From Tolypeutes matacus (Eukaryota; Chordata; Mammalia; Cingulata; Chlamyphoridae), in NCBI GenBank assembly GCA_026826555.1, contig JAKSZT010053887.1:66709346-66773345 (forward strand): a stretch of DNA of 64,000 bases, read 5' to 3'. The stretch's first letter is position 1. Each line of letters opens with the position of its first letter. This document shows, in pieces, positions 11,307 to 23,245 of this stretch. Position numbers and translations under genes: made by a program. The notes under the pieces are model-generated. The model made no database searches. It saw nothing but the letters and a program-made list of their open reading frames with translations, and was not told the origin of the DNA.

Positions 11307-13229
11307 CTTTGACAATTCTAGCAGTTTCTTTCATTTATAAATGTTGTTATATTACCAGAATTTCTAAAAAATTGTTTCATTACATACAGAATTTATGACT
11401 AAGAGGTTTTTTTAAATTTTTGTTTATTTGTTTTCTATTGTCTTTCAGTCCTTGGAAAATACCATGCCATTTCATTCTAGCACCCATGGTTTCAGATGAG
11501 AAATCCTCTGTCATTTGAATACTATTTTCTCTGGTATCTTTCCAGATTTTTTTCTTTCACTTTAGTTTTGAAAGTTTAATTATGATGTGTTTGGTGTATA
11601 TTTCATTGGGTTTATTATCCTGTTTGTGTTTTTCTCAACTTCTTGGATCTGCACGGTTTTGTATTTCACCAAATTTGGAACATTTTCAGCCAATATTTCT
11701 TCAAATACTCTTTCAGTCCCACATTCTTTTTCCTTTTCTTCTGGGACTTTGATGATAGCAATGTCAGATATTTTGTTACTATCCCACAGGTCCCTGAGGC
11801 TATGTTCATTTTTTAAAAGTCTATTTCCTCTCTCTTTTCAGATAGGGTTAGTTCTATTGTCCTGACTTATCTTTCAATTATTCTCTCCAACATCTCCAGG
11901 CTATTATTATTAACTCATTCACCAAGTTTTTTTTTTTAATTTCAATTTTATTTTACTGTGTTTTTCAATTGTATTATTTCCATTTGTTTATAATTTTATA
12001 CTGACATTTTCTATTTTCTAATTTGGTTCAAGAGAATTTGTAATTGATTATTGAAGGATTTTCATAATGGTTGCTGATTTAAAATTCTTCTCAGATAATT
12101 ACAACATCAGATGTATCTCTGTGTTGGGGGCTATAAATATATATTCATTTATATTCACTCATTCAGTTTGTGATTTTCTTGATTATCAGCATGAATATTG
12201 ATTTTTTATTGAATTATGGGCATTTTATCAATTACTTAAGGAAAATATAGGTCTTATTTAAATATTTTATTTAAACAGTCCTTCATATTAGGTTTAAAAC
12301 ATGTGCCTACTTTTGTGGATTGTGGTTCAAATGGTAATTTAATTTTTCAAGTATTTGCAGTGCTATTTTATTCTGCTCAGTTTATCTGATGCTGCTGGGG
12401 TCACCACTGTTTTCTGCTGATGATACCAGAGGTGATGGAAAACATTTCTCCAGATCAGGTACTGGTTCTTGGTGGTGAAAGGGCTGTGATGGGATACCAC
12501 CTCCATTCCCCTGCCCCTGCCCTGCCTCAGTGTTCCTGGATAGGGGAGGAGAGTCTAGATCCCACAAGGAAAAAGAAGATTCTAAGAACAGGCTACATGT
12601 TGTGGCTCTGTCCCTTGTGCTAATTCCACCCATCTGCTCAGGTGTCTCTCTCAGTGGAGGAAGATATTCTTGGGCCCATAGGGATCAAGAGGTCTCCCAG
12701 CCAGTTCCTTCCTGAAACTGGATCTCTCTTGCCAATTTCTCCTGCCTGCTGAGAGCTACTGGAGGATCTCTGGCCTGGAGGGTAAAGAGAGTACTTCCTC
12801 TGGCTATTTATTTCTGGATGGCTTTCAATCAATCCCCCTTGCTGGTAATGTGAGACTCACCAGATGTTGTCAGAGGAATTCTTATTTGATGCAGGGAAGA
12901 AGTGAGCCTATTTGGGCTGCTTTCTCTTGTTAGGGTGGGGCAAAGAAATTCCATGTTTGGGTTGCCTCCTTTCCCAGGTGAGAAGTCTCAAAAAAACCCT
13001 GCTCTTATGCTGTTCTTCCAGTCCTAGCATCCAAAAGCAACTCTTTCTTACCATCTTTTACAGTACTGCTTTGGTTGTCTCTAGCACCATTTTTAGGGAC
13101 CAAGATTGTTTTTCTTTCTCTTGACTGAAGTGCCAGGTTTAATCCTTGCATTCACCTCCCTGTTTCCTCCCCATCCTGACTGCTTTGAAATCTTTCTGCT
13201 GTGAGACTGCAAGGAAAAACAATTCAGTC
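11307..13229 (-). mobile_element. L1M, minus strand: ORF1 region and 5' UTR
   Basis: The same L1M continues 5'-ward. In reverse complement, 11400-12000 matches the ORF1 coiled-coil/RRM region of old L1s (inverted phrases 'tctgggactttgatgat' at 11740-11756 and 'ccacaggtccctgag' at 11785-11799). About 12100-13229 is the more GC-rich 5' UTR, with C/T-rich and G-rich tracts. No ORF1 frame survives. Plus-strand frames at 12420-12715 and 12912-13124 are antisense to the 5' UTR and carry no recognised domain. Confidence 0.65.
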
Positions 13230-13674
13230 TGTAGGAAAAAAAAAGGAACAAAAGACAACTTCAGACTCTAACTACTTTAAATATCAATCGTGTCCCTGAT
13301 CTCCCCTTCCCTTTTCCCTCTCACCTGTCCCTTATTCTATATCTGCTCAGTCACCTAGTAGGAATTAGGTTGTTCCTCATTGGCCAGGTCCTTTATTTCA
13401 GACCTTATAGACTCTACATGGCATATTTACCACAGCGGAAAATATTCCAAACCTTAAGGTCCTAATTACAACCTCAGTAAATCCCTTACCTTCCTGGTAA
13501 TCAACTCACCTTCCTATCTTCCAGTGCCTTCCTCCAACTCATTCCCAGCCCTTTAAAAGTTTGTTCTCCATTGTTTACATGGAGTTGAGTTTTACTCTTC
13601 CCCTAGCTTTAGCAACCCTGAATAAAGTCATCCTTGGCTCTTTAAAGTAGACTGGTGTAGTTTTTACTTGAACA
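13230..13674 (+). mobile_element. Probable ERV1-like solitary LTR, about 445 bp
   Basis: This GC-moderate block interrupts the L1M 5' UTR. It begins TGTAGGAAAA and ends near ACTTGAACA. It has a TATA-like 'ctttaaaag' at 13551, an R-like 'tgtttacatggagttgag' and an AATAAA at 13620-13625, followed by 'gtcatccttggctct', the pattern of class I ERV LTRs. L1 sequence resumes afterwards, supporting an insertion. I could not find a convincing 4-5 bp duplication, so the ends may be off by some tens of bases. Confidence 0.5.
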
Positions 13675-13737
13675 CAAAGATTTATATTTGTATTTAGCCA
13701 GGAGAACAAGGAAAGGCAGGTCTATACCATCTTGTCC
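13675..13737 (-). mobile_element. 5' tip of the minus-strand L1M
   Basis: On the minus strand the text begins 'gacaagatgg' (13728-13737), the usual first bases of an L1 5' UTR, and continues towards the LTR insertion. This fixes the 5' end of the 6119-13737 element: about 7.6 kb in total, or about 6.5 kb without the two LTRs. Confidence 0.6.
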
Positions 13738-14204
13738 ATACTGGAAATTCATTATACTCAATTTGAAGATAAAAATTTTAGACAGTTGTGATCTAGGATC
13801 ACTCTTGCTTCAAAGATTTTATGTTAGGACAGAATATTGCTACTTTTGAATGATTAAATATATATATTGCTTTTACATAAGCAAGATGCAAGCTGTCAGT
13901 TTGAAGAGGAAATAAAGGAGTATGATGCTCTAGTTAGATGCAGTTGTTAAAAAATAAACATTAATCTTTTCTCCCAGCCAAATCCACAGCAAAAAAAAAA
14001 AAAAAAAAAACAGAAACAAAAAACCTACATTTATATTCAAAGAGATATTGCATTAACAAAGAGATATCTGAAGAGATATTCAAATATACAAAGAGAAATG
14101 GAAATGAGTGGAAATAAGACCATAGTCAATATGGGAGGATATGTCAGTATAATTTGGAAAACTGGAAGGTTAATAGAGAAGTCATAATTTATTTACCCAA
14201 CCAG
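13738..14204. other. Unassigned AT-rich sequence with a 20-base A run
   Basis: Nothing recognisable except a 20-base A run at 13991-14010, which may be an old retroposon tail whose body I could not identify. Confidence 0.4.
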
Positions 14205-14510
14205 AAATCGCTGAACTTTATACCTATTATGTGATCGCTTATAGTTTATCATAACTAATAAAATTGCATGGGACAGAGTGTAAACTGTAATGTAAACTAT
14301 AATCCATGGTTAGTGGCAATGCTTCAATTTGTGTTCATCAATTGTAACAAATGTTACAAGGATGTTAATGTGGGAAAGTGTGGGAAGGGTAGGGAGTGGG
14401 GCATATGGGAATCCCTATATTTTTTATTTAATATTTATGTAAATTAAGTTTCTTTAAAATAAATATATAAATAAATAAATAGATAAATAAATAAATTTTA
14501 AAAGTAGAGG
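14205..14510 (+). mobile_element. Element X, 3'-end copy, plus strand
   Basis: This is homologous to the last 300 bases of the unit at 40580-42627 and of the copy at 47936-48976. Shared phrases are 'agtgtaaactgtaatgtaaac', 'ccatggttagtggcaatgct', 'aattgtaacaaatgtta' and 'catatgggaatccctatatt'. It ends in an A-rich (AAAT)n tail at 14457-14500. With its 5' truncation and A-rich tail it looks like a LINE-mobilised retroposon. The 3' end has distant similarity to L1M 3' UTRs. Confidence 0.65.
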
Positions 14511-15229
14511 ACATTTTAAATGTTGGTATAAAGATGAGAAAGATCTATAAATAGTAGCCTTCACCCAGCAATCCTAAGCATAGCCTATTACTCACTACTA
14601 CAGCAGGGCTTTTCTTTATGTAGAGATAGAATGAGAAAAATTCTGAATTTAAAAAATTCTCAGGCATAGCTGGGAATGGATATGAAATGCCTGACTGAAG
14701 CAAAACAATTACATAAAATTCTTCATACAGAATATTGGGACTCTCAAAGACTTTTTCTTATTCATCTGTCATAAAACTAGTTTGCAAGTTTATACAACCA
14801 TGAAAAATGATTGAAGAATTTTATTCTGGGGGCAACTCAGTTGACCATTAGGAAAGATCTACAGATGCAGACATTTGGGGGCACCAAAATGAAAAGGCCA
14901 ATTTTCTTCCATATCATGTAGCAAGAATTCCACCTCTGATCAGTTTTGTTCACTTACAAATAAGCAATTTTTGTTTTACTCTTAGTTATGAACAACCAAA
15001 TATCACCCAGTATGTGAGAAAAAAATGTAACATAAAAAACAATGGGGCAATAGTGCACACCAAGGGACTGGGTGAGATTATAAATTGAAAGAAATAAAGA
15101 TCACATCCCTAGAAAGAAGTAAAGAACTATTGAGTCATCAACAAAGATGTGAAGCAAAAGATCAGCCACATTTAAACAAACAAACAAACAAACAAACAAA
15201 AACAACTCTTGGAAATTAATGGCTTAATA
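14511..15229. other. Unassigned AT-rich sequence
   Basis: No gene or repeat family recognised, apart from an (AAAC)n run. It may be the more diverged upstream part of the HAL1 element that becomes recognisable near 15230. Confidence 0.4.
15174..15202. repeat. (AAAC)n microsatellite
   Basis: About seven AAAC units. Confidence 0.9.
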
Positions 15230-15893
15230 TATGTACTGGAGAAAGAATGCTGATGACATCTCCCATAAAGTAGAATATAAAAGAAAAGAGAAATAAAAGG
15301 TAGGAGAGAAAAAATTAAGAATAATAGAAAATTAATCCTAGAAATTTTACATTTGTCAAATAAGGACTCCAGCAGAAAACAGATAAAATAATTAGAAAAA
15401 TATCAAATGATATTTCCCACAATTGAAGGATGCTGTTCTCCATATTAAAAGGGCCTACTGAAAACTGAGCATACTAAATTTAAAATGAAGGGAGGAAGGA
15501 AGGAAGGAGAGGGAAGAGAGGAAGGAAGGGAGAAATTTTACAATGCCTGAGATATACAGAAAATCATAAAAGCCACTGTGATAAGCAAAATGAAAACAAC
15601 ATAAAGAGATCACCTAGAAAGGACCAGGAATCATTTTTTTTTCATTATTAATACTGCTTTCTTACAAAGGAGAAATATCTTCCAAATATTGCGAGAAAAA
15701 TATTTATAATCTACAACTTTATGCCTAGAACACTATCAACAAGTTTGTGGGTGGAATACAAATGATTTTTAAAATGTAATGTTTGAGTAAATTTTATTTT
15801 CCAAATTACTTTAACAGGAAGCTATTGGATAATATGCTTCAAAGTACAAGGGAATAAAGAAAGAAAGAGAAAGATGTGGGATCCAGGTAGGAT
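15230..15893 (+). mobile_element. HAL1 (half-L1) fragment, plus strand, left part
   Basis: The text follows the HAL1 ORF1 region as I remember it: 'gaaggatgctgttctccat' (15425), 'attaaaagggcctactga' (15443), 'tctacaactttatgccta' (15709), 'aggaagctattggataat' (15818) and 'agatgtgggatccagg' (15872). HAL1 is an old L1 derivative lacking a reverse transcriptase. The element resumes after the two L1 insertions at about 31676. A (GGAA)n run lies at 15487-15530. Confidence 0.55.
15487..15530. repeat. (GGAA)n-like purine microsatellite
   Basis: Impure GGAA/GAGA units on the plus strand inside the HAL1 fragment. Confidence 0.85.
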
Positions 15894-15904
15894 TAAAATA
15901 TAAT

Positions 15905-18088
15905 AGACAGATAGGGCAAGATGGTGGCTGAGTAAGACATTCCAAGAGTCAGCTTGTCCTACAGGGCAGTTAGTAATCTAAACAGACCTACCAAAGCACC
16001 TGTTTGGGGGGTTCAGGAGACAAGAAAAGCATCCCGCAACATCCTTGAAATAATGGAAGTAAAAGACTGCCCATCTGCAGTTAAGATTCGTGAGTAGAGC
16101 ACTCCATACCCAAAAAGCCAGTGCCCATCCTCCTCAGGTGGCACAAGTCACCTTGGGAGCTATTCTGTGGCTGGAGTTGCAAGTCTGATTTCCCAACAAG
16201 GGTGGAGGAAGAGATGGTTGGGCACCAACATCAGCTACTGATTCGTAAATTCAGCTGGCTAAAGTATAATCCTAAGAAAAGCTAAAGTTTGAACCTGTCC
16301 AAGTTGGAAAGAAGTTGGTAGTCACCATTTTAACTCCACCTCTGGCATGAGGGAAAGCGGGGTTGACTGAAAATCCCACTGGTGGTAGGGACTGGCTTTT
16401 TTCCACCCAGATTGGATTGCAGCTCCAGCCTAGGCCCCAGCCCCACCTCTGGCAGGGAAAAGGCTGGGGGGACCTGCACTGGCCTCTCTGTACAACTGCA
16501 GGCACTTTCAGCTAGCACAGATTGAATAGTCAGACCCCATACATCATAGATTGCTGCCCACAGCTGAAGTTCCATCCCTACCTTAGGGAGGTGAGGAAGT
16601 GATGTGAAGCTTCATCAGTTTCTCTGGGCAACTACAGACAGTCTTTGCCTGCATGACTTGGATTATTACACATGGGTGTGGCTCTATCTTTAGCCATGGC
16701 AGAGGAGAAAACTGGGAGAAACTTCATTGGTTCCTGGGGCAACATGGGCAGCTTCAGCTTCCACAACTTACAATACTAACTACATCCTCGGCTCCTACTA
16801 TACAAGCAAGGGAGAAAGGGCAAGAAAGCCCTAAACTAAAGAGAGAAACTGTACCCAGAATAAATACATCTAGTAAGCTAGATGCCAAAATGCCAACAAA
16901 AAATTACAATCGATACCATATAAAAGGAATATATGGCCCAGTCAAAGGAACAAAGTAAGCCTCCAGATAACAAAAAGGAGTTGAGACAACTAATCATATC
17001 TGTTCAAACAAATCTCCTTAATAAATTCATTGACATGGTTACAGAGATTAAGGATATTATAAACACAGTGGGTGGGCACAAAGAATTTGAAAGCATACAT
17101 GGTAAAATAGCAGATCTTATTGGCATGAAAGGTACAAAAAATGAAATTAAAAATACACGGGAGGCATAAAATAGGAGATTTGAGGAAGCAGAAGAAAGGA
17201 TTGGTAAGCTTGAATACATCGCCTCTGAAAACAAACAAAAGAAAAGATGAAGAAAAGAATGGGAAAACTTGAACAGGCAACTAAATGATGGTAAAAGACA
17301 TGCAAAGATATGTATCATGGACATACTAGAAGAAGAGAAGGGAAAAGGTGCAGAAGGAATATGTGAAGAAATAATGGCAGAAAATTTCCCAACCCTATTG
17401 AAGGACATAGATACTTGTGTTCAAGAAGCACAAGGTATTCCCACCCAAATAAATCTGAATAGACCAACTCTATGACACATACATACAGACACAAACAGAA
17501 TGTCAAATGCCAAAGACAAGGAGAATTCTGAAAGCAGCAAGAGAAAAGCAATGCATACCATAAAAGGGGTACCCAAATAAACTGATTTCTCATCAGAGAC
17601 TATAGAGGCCAGAAGGCAGTGGTGTGATATATTTAAGATATATCAGAGACCAAACAGAAAAACTGCCAGACAAAAATCTTATCTCTGGCAAGACTGTCTT
17701 TCAAAAATGAGGGTATGTTTAGAATATTTACAGATAAACAGAAACCGAGAGAGTTTGTAACAAAGAGGCCAGCTTTGCAGTAAATACTAAAGGGAGTGCT
17801 GCAGCATGAAAAGAAAAGACAGAAGAGAGAAAGGCTTCGAAAAGAGTCTAGAAATGAAGACTATATCAATAAAGGTAATTAAAAATGTAAAAAGAGTCAT
17901 GAAAATAAAATATGAAAGATAGACTCCAAAGATCAAAAGGGATAAATAAGAAATGCCTTAACAGTAATAACATTGAATGTTACTGGATTAAATTCCCCAA
18001 TTCAAAGACACAGACTAGCAGAAAAGATAAGAAAATATGAGTCATCTACATACTGTCTACAAGAGACAAACCGTACACCCAAGGATAC
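15905..18088 (+). mobile_element. L1 A: 5' UTR, ORF1 and start of ORF2
   Basis: A full-length L1 begins at 'gacagatagggcaagatggt' (15905). The 5' UTR is GC-richer and runs to about 16930. ORF1 remnants follow to about 17700, then a short spacer and the first codons of ORF2 at about 17953. The element is broken into four pieces by LTRs (18089, 20756, 22573) and ends near 24888. A candidate target-site duplication, taaaatataat, is exact at 15894-15904 and 24878-24888, but it is AT-rich and could be chance. Confidence 0.85.
16933..17700 (+). pseudogene. L1 A ORF1 pseudogene
   Basis: L1 ORF1 encodes the RNA-binding coiled-coil chaperone of L1 particles. The first open piece (16933-17169, 78 codons) has the coiled-coil pattern with VTEIKDIINTVGGHKEFES and IADLIGMKGTKNEIKNT. 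It stops at TAA, where related copies read on. A further piece in another frame (17269-17475) contains FPTLLKDIDTCVQEAQGIP, the RRM/CTD part. So the gene has at least one stop and one frameshift and is not functional. Confidence 0.75.
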
Positions 18089-18668
18089 TGTATTAGCCAG
18101 CCAAAGGGATGCTGATGCAAAGTACTGGAAATCTGTTGGCTTTTATAAAGGGTATTTATTTGGGGTAGAAGCTTACTGTTACCAGGCCATAAAGCATAAG
18201 TTACTTCCCTCACCAAACTTTGTTGCCATGTGTTGGAGGAAGATGGCTGCCAATGTTCAGCCTTTCTCTTTTTCTTAAGGCTCCATGGTCAGGCTCTCTA
18301 GACTTTATCTCTCTCCCTGGGGTTTGATTCTCTTCAGTCTCAGCTCCTTTGTTCTCTTCACAAGGCAGCTGTGAACTGTCAGGTGAACAGCTTGTCTCTT
18401 CCCAGGGACTTCTCTCCTTCCTTACAACCAAGCTCCTCTGTGTGCTTACTTCCTGAACCTTCACCTCAAAAACTCCAACTTACTCTTCTGCCATGTCATT
18501 TTCTCTGTGAGTCCCTTCCCACCTTGTTGGGAAGGGACTCAATGTCCTACTGACATGGCCCAATTGAAGCCCTAATCATAATTTAGTCACACCCAGAAGA
18601 AAAGATTAGTTTACAAACTTAATCTAATATTTCTATTTGGAATTCATCAATAATACCAAACTGCAGCA
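18089..18668 (-). mobile_element. MaLR-like solitary LTR no. 2, minus orientation, 580 bp
   Basis: On the plus strand it starts TGTATTAGCC and ends AAACTGCAGCA, the inverted family ends. It interrupts L1 A ORF2 between the endonuclease motifs. The flanking 5-mers are gatac (18084-18088) and gaacc (18669-18673), a target-site duplication with two changes. The inverted AATAAA region 'gggtatttatttgggg' is at 18149-18164. It is shorter than the other copies, so it probably has internal deletions. Open frames here on both strands carry no retroviral motifs. Confidence 0.8.
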
Positions 18669-18673
18669 GAACC

Positions 18674-20755
18674 AATAGATTGAAAGTGAAACACTGGAAA
18701 AAGATATTCTATGCATGCAGTAACCAAAAAAAAAAAAAAAATTGCTGGAGTAACTATACGTATATTGGATAAAATAGACTTTAAAAACAAAAATGTTATT
18801 AGAGACAAGGAAGGAAACTATATATTAATAAAAGTGGCAATTCACCAGGAAGAAATAACAATCATAATTGTATATGCACCTATCCAGGATGCCCCAAATT
18901 ACAGGAGGCAAACACTGGCAAAACCAAAGGGAGAAATAGATGTCTCTACAGTATTAGTTGGAGACTTCAATACACCACTGTTAGCATTGGATAGATGATC
19001 TAGGCAGAGGATCAATGAAGAAACAGAAAGTTTAAATAATATGATAAATGGAGTAACCTAATAGACTTATACAGAACATTACACCCCAAAACAGCAGGAT
19101 ATACATCCTTCTCATGTGCTCATGCATTTTTTTCCAAGATAGACCATCTATTGGATCACAAAGCAGATCTCAATAATTTCAACAAGATCAAAATTATACA
19201 AAGCACTTTCTCTGATCATAATGGAATGAAGTTGGAAATCAATGAATTGGAAAAGGGAAAATTCATAAATAAATGGTGATTAACAATACACTCTTAAATA
19301 ATCTGTGGGTCAAAGAAGAAATTACAAGAGAAATCAATAAAGATCTTGAGATGAATGAAAACAAGAACATAATGTCAGAACCTATTAGATGCAGTGAAGG
19401 CAATACTGAGAGGGAAATTTATAGCCCTCAGTGCTTACATTAAAAAAGAAGAAAGAGCTAATATCAATGATCTAACTACACAGCTGGAGGAACTATAAAA
19501 AGAACAGCAAATTATACCCAGATCAATAGAAAGAATGAAATAACAAAGATCAGATTAGAAATAAATGAAATTGAGAACAACCAAAAAAGAAAAAAAACCT
19601 TAAAGAGAATTAACAAAACCAAAGTTGGTTCTTTGAGATTAACAAAACCAACAAACCGTAAGCTAGACTGACAAAGAAAGAGAAGAGAGAAGATGAAGAT
19701 AAAAAAAATGAAAAATGAAGACAGGTACATTACTACGGACCCCACAGAAATAAGAGTTCATAAGAGGATACTATGACCAACTGTACACCAACAAACTAGA
19801 CAACTTAGACAAATGGAAAAATTCCTAAGAATGTACGAACAACCTACACTGATGCTTGAAGAAATAGACAATGTCAACAAACCAATCACAAATAAAGAGA
19901 TTGAAAAAGTCATCCAACTCCCCAAAATGAAAAGGCCAGGACCAGTGTTTTCACAGGTGAGTTCTACCAAGTACTCAAAGAAGATTTAATAGCAATCTTA
20001 CTCAAACTCTTCCAAAAAATTGAACAAGAAGGAAAGCTACGAAACTCATTCTATGAAGCCAATATCACCATAATACCAAAGCCAAAAAAAGATATTATGA
20101 AAAAAGGAAATTAGAGACCCATTTCTGAAATGAATATAAATGCAAAAATCCTCAAAAATATAATAGCTAATGGAATTCTACAACACATTAAAAGAATTAT
20201 TCATCATGATCAAGTGGATTTTATACCATATATGCAAGGATGGTTCAACACAGGATGATCAATCAGCATAATACACCACATTAATAAATCAAAGAAGAAA
20301 AATCATGTGATCCAATCAATTGATGCATAAAAGGCATTTGACAAAATACAGCATCCGTTCTTGATATAAATACTACAAAAGATAGTAATTGAAGGAAACT
20401 TTCTCAATATAATACAGGCCATATATGAAAAACCCACAGCTGACATTGTACTCAATGGTTAAAGACTGAAAGCTGTCCCATTGAAACCTGCAATAAGACA
20501 AGACTACCCACTGTTACCACTGTTACTCAATATAGTGCTAGAGGTTTTACCTAGAGCAATCATGCAAGAAAAATATAAAAAGCATCCAAATCAGAAAGGA
20601 AGAAGTAAAACTTTTGCTATTCATGGATAACGTGCTCCTATACCTAGAAAGTCCTGAAAAACCTACAATAAAGCTGCTAAAGCTAATAAACTATTTCATT
20701 AGAGTGTCAGGATACAAGATGAATAAACAAAATCAATAATGATTCTATACACTAG
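18674..20755 (+). mobile_element. L1 A, second piece (ORF2 endonuclease to reverse transcriptase)
   Basis: Continues directly from the endonuclease region broken at 18088 and runs into the reverse-transcriptase core (inverted and direct order as in L1 B at 27480-29480). It includes an A run at 18725-18740 and ends at 20755, where LTR no. 3 starts. Confidence 0.85.
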
Positions 20756-22056
20756 TGTGGCAATTTGAGATTATGTATGAATTCTAAAAAGAAGGCTTAT
20801 ATTTGTAAATTGATCTGTTCCTCTAGGTGCGATGCCCTTTGTTAGTATTAGATTTGGCGAGAGGCCTCTGTAGTAGTTTGCCAGATTAATATAGTTATGA
20901 ATTCCAAAAATAGATATTGGATTATGCTTGTAAACTGGTCTGTTAATCTGGGCATGATTAAGTTATGATTAGGGTGTTGACTGGGCCATGTCAGTAGGGA
21001 ATTGAGCCCCACCCCTGGTGGGTGGGGTCTCAAAGATAAAAAGACAGGGCAAAGGACAGAGTTGGAGTAGTTTTGATGTTGGAGTTTTGATGTTGGAGTT
21101 CTGATGCTAAGATTTAGTGCTGGAGCCCCGGGAAGTGAACAGACAGAGGAGCTTGCTCGTGAGGAAAGAGAGAAGGGCCCAGGAAGAGAAACAAGCTGTT
21201 TGTCTGATAGTCTATAGCTGGGCATGTGGAGAGAGGCAAAGCCTTGATAGCCTTATATGCTACAGCTGACCTTGTGGAGATAGCAGAGGAGCTAAACCTG
21301 GAGACAAGCAAGCCCTGGGAAGAGAGGAACCCAGGAAGCCTGAACCCTCACAGACGTTGGCAGCCATCTCGCTCCAACACGTGGCAATAGATTTTGATGA
21401 GGGAAGTAATTTATGCTTTATGGCCTGGTAACTGTAAGCCTCTACCCCAAATAAATACCCTTTATAGAGACCAACGGATTTCTGGTATTTTGTGTCAGCA
21501 CACCTTTTGCTGACTAATAGAGCCTCTGATTAAGTTTATCTGATAAAATCAATTTAGGACTTCTGATTGGGCTACATCAGTAAGGTGTAGCTTGGGTTGA
21601 GTCCCTGCCCCCTTTGGCCTATATAAATGGACACTCACTCAAGAAGACACACAGAAGAAGATAAGGGAAGAAAGGAAGCTCCATAGATGCCAGAGGTGAG
21701 AACTTTGTCGTGTGACAGAAAGGAGAAGGTTCAAACAGCTGAAGCCCACGAAGACATGAGCCATTTGCCTTATAGTTTGTAGCTGAAGAAAACAGAGCAG
21801 CTGAGCAGCTGAGAAGGCCTGGAAAGAAACAAGCTCTATTCCAGCCTGTAGTTGAGAAAGAGGAGGGTGAAACCCTTGCAGAGATTGACAACCATCTTGC
21901 TTCAACATGTAGCAACTGACTTTGGTGAATAAATAACCCTAAGTTGGAGTCTTTAGGGCCTTGTAACTGTAAGTTTCTACCACAAATAAATACCCTTTAT
22001 AAAAGCGAACATATTTCTGGTACTTTGCATCAGCACCCCTTTGGCTAACAAATACA
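20756..22056 (+). mobile_element. MaLR-like solitary LTR no. 3, plus orientation, interrupted by LTR no. 4
   Basis: The outer LTR starts TGTGGCAATTTGAG and ends CTAACAAATACA. A perfect 5-bp duplication, actag, lies at 20751-20755 and 22057-22061. Its body is 20756-20868 plus 21522-22056 (648 bp once the inner copy is removed), the same size as LTR no. 1. A TATA-like 'atataaatgg' is at 21619-21628 and an AATAAA at 21986-21991. It lies in the L1 A reverse-transcriptase region. Confidence 0.88.
20869..21521 (+). mobile_element. MaLR-like solitary LTR no. 4, nested inside no. 3, 653 bp
   Basis: Starts TGTAGTAGTTTGCCAG and ends TGACTAATAGA (CA mutated to GA), with a perfect duplication gcctc at 20864-20868 and 21522-21526. 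It is in the same orientation as its host LTR. It lacks an obvious TATAAA; 'caaagataaaaaga' near 21031-21044 occupies that place. An AATAAA is at 21451-21456. The differences from no. 3 (for example 'tgggccatgtcagtaggg' near 20982) suggest a distinct subfamily. Minus-strand open frames (20848-21225, 21114-21311) show no viral motif. Confidence 0.9.
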
Positions 22057-22061
22057 ACTAG

Positions 22062-22572
22062 TATTTGCACAATCTGAGGAGGAAGTCAGGAAAAAAATTC
22101 CATTTACAATAGTGACTAAAATAATCAAATATTTAGGAATAAAATTAACAAAGGATGTAAAGCACTTGTATTTGGAAAACTATAATGCATTTAAAAGAAA
22201 ACTTTTTTAAAAACCTATATAATTGGAAGAAAATTCCATGCTCATGAATTGAAAGACTAAATATCATTAAGATTTCAATTCTACCCAAAATGATATATAG
22301 AGTCAATGCAATCCCTTTAAAAATTCCACCAGCATTTTTAAACAAATGGAAAACAAAATTATAAGATTTATTTGGAAGGGTAAGGGGCCCCAACTAGCCA
22401 GAAACATCTTAAAAAGCAGAGCAAAGTTAGAGGACTCTTACTTCTGGACTTTAAATCATATTACCTAGCTACAGTGGTACAAACAGCATGGTACTGCCAT
22501 AAAAATAGACACAAAGACCAATGGAACTGAATTGATGGTTAAGAAACAGACCCTCACATCTATGTTCAAGTG
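22062..22572 (+). mobile_element. L1 A, third piece (ORF2 after the reverse-transcriptase core)
   Basis: L1 A ORF2 resumes after LTR no. 3 with 'caatctgaggaggaagtcagg' territory (22070-22090) and 'catgctcatgaattgaaag' (22236). It runs to 22572, where LTR no. 5 enters. No open frame of note. Confidence 0.85.
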
Positions 22573-23240
22573 TCGTATTAGTCAGTAAAAGCAGTGCTGA
22601 TGCAAAGTACCAGAAATCTATTGGCATTTATAAAAGGTATTTATTTGGGGTAAAAGCTTACAGTTATAAGGTCCTAAAGAGTTCAAATCAAGGTTACTTT
22701 TTCACCAAAGCCAGTTGTCATGTGTTGAAGTAAGATGGTGGGCGATCTTTGTCTGGTCTCTTCTGCCTTCTTCCTCTTAAGGCTCTGTAGGCCCAGCTTC
22801 TTTCACTCTTAACTGTAGGTTGGCATAAAGCTCATCCTTCAGGGCTTCCTATATCAGTCTGGTATAGGTCTTGTTTCTTTCCAGGCTTTATCATCTGCTC
22901 AGCTGCTTTGTTTTCTTCAGCTACAAACTATCAGGCAAATGACTCTCTCTCTGGGGCCATAGGATCAAAGTTCTGTCCTCTTCTGTGTCTATGGAGCTCT
23001 CTCCCTGTGTTTTCTTCTATGAGTGTCCATTTATATCAGCCCACAAAGGGAGCAAGGAATCAACCCTGAATCATGCCCTACTGATATGGCTGAATCAAAA
23101 CCCTAATCTTAATAGGTAACTTAAACAAAGACATCTCAGGTGAATCTAATACAATCAAAGGGTGTCACACCCAGATGAACAAACTAGTTTGCGAACATAA
23201 TCTCTCTTTTTGGGGCTCACAAATAATCTCAAACTGTCAC
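22573..23240 (-). mobile_element. MaLR-like solitary LTR no. 5, minus orientation, about 668 bp
   Basis: On the plus strand it starts TCGTATTAGTC (family TGTATTAG with a change) and ends near CAAACTGTCAC. The L1 target hexamer caagtg is found on both sides (22567-22572 and 23240-23245), so the exact border is uncertain by one or two bases. The inverted polyadenylation region 'ggtatttatttggggt' is at 22637-22652. It interrupts the L1 A text 'gttcaagtgatttttgac'. Confidence 0.82.
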
Positions 23241-23245
23241 AAGTG

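Noticed and set aside
13991..14010. 20-base A run as tail of a retroposon
   Set aside because: No body with a recognisable 5' part or duplication could be seen on either side.
17004..17408. 134-codon minus-strand frame rich in Ser, Phe and Leu
   Set aside because: Antisense shadow of L1 A ORF1. The membrane-like composition is an artefact of reading A-rich coding DNA backwards.
20848..21225. 125-codon minus-strand frame
   Set aside because: Lies across the junction of the two nested LTRs, so it cannot be an ancestral gene.
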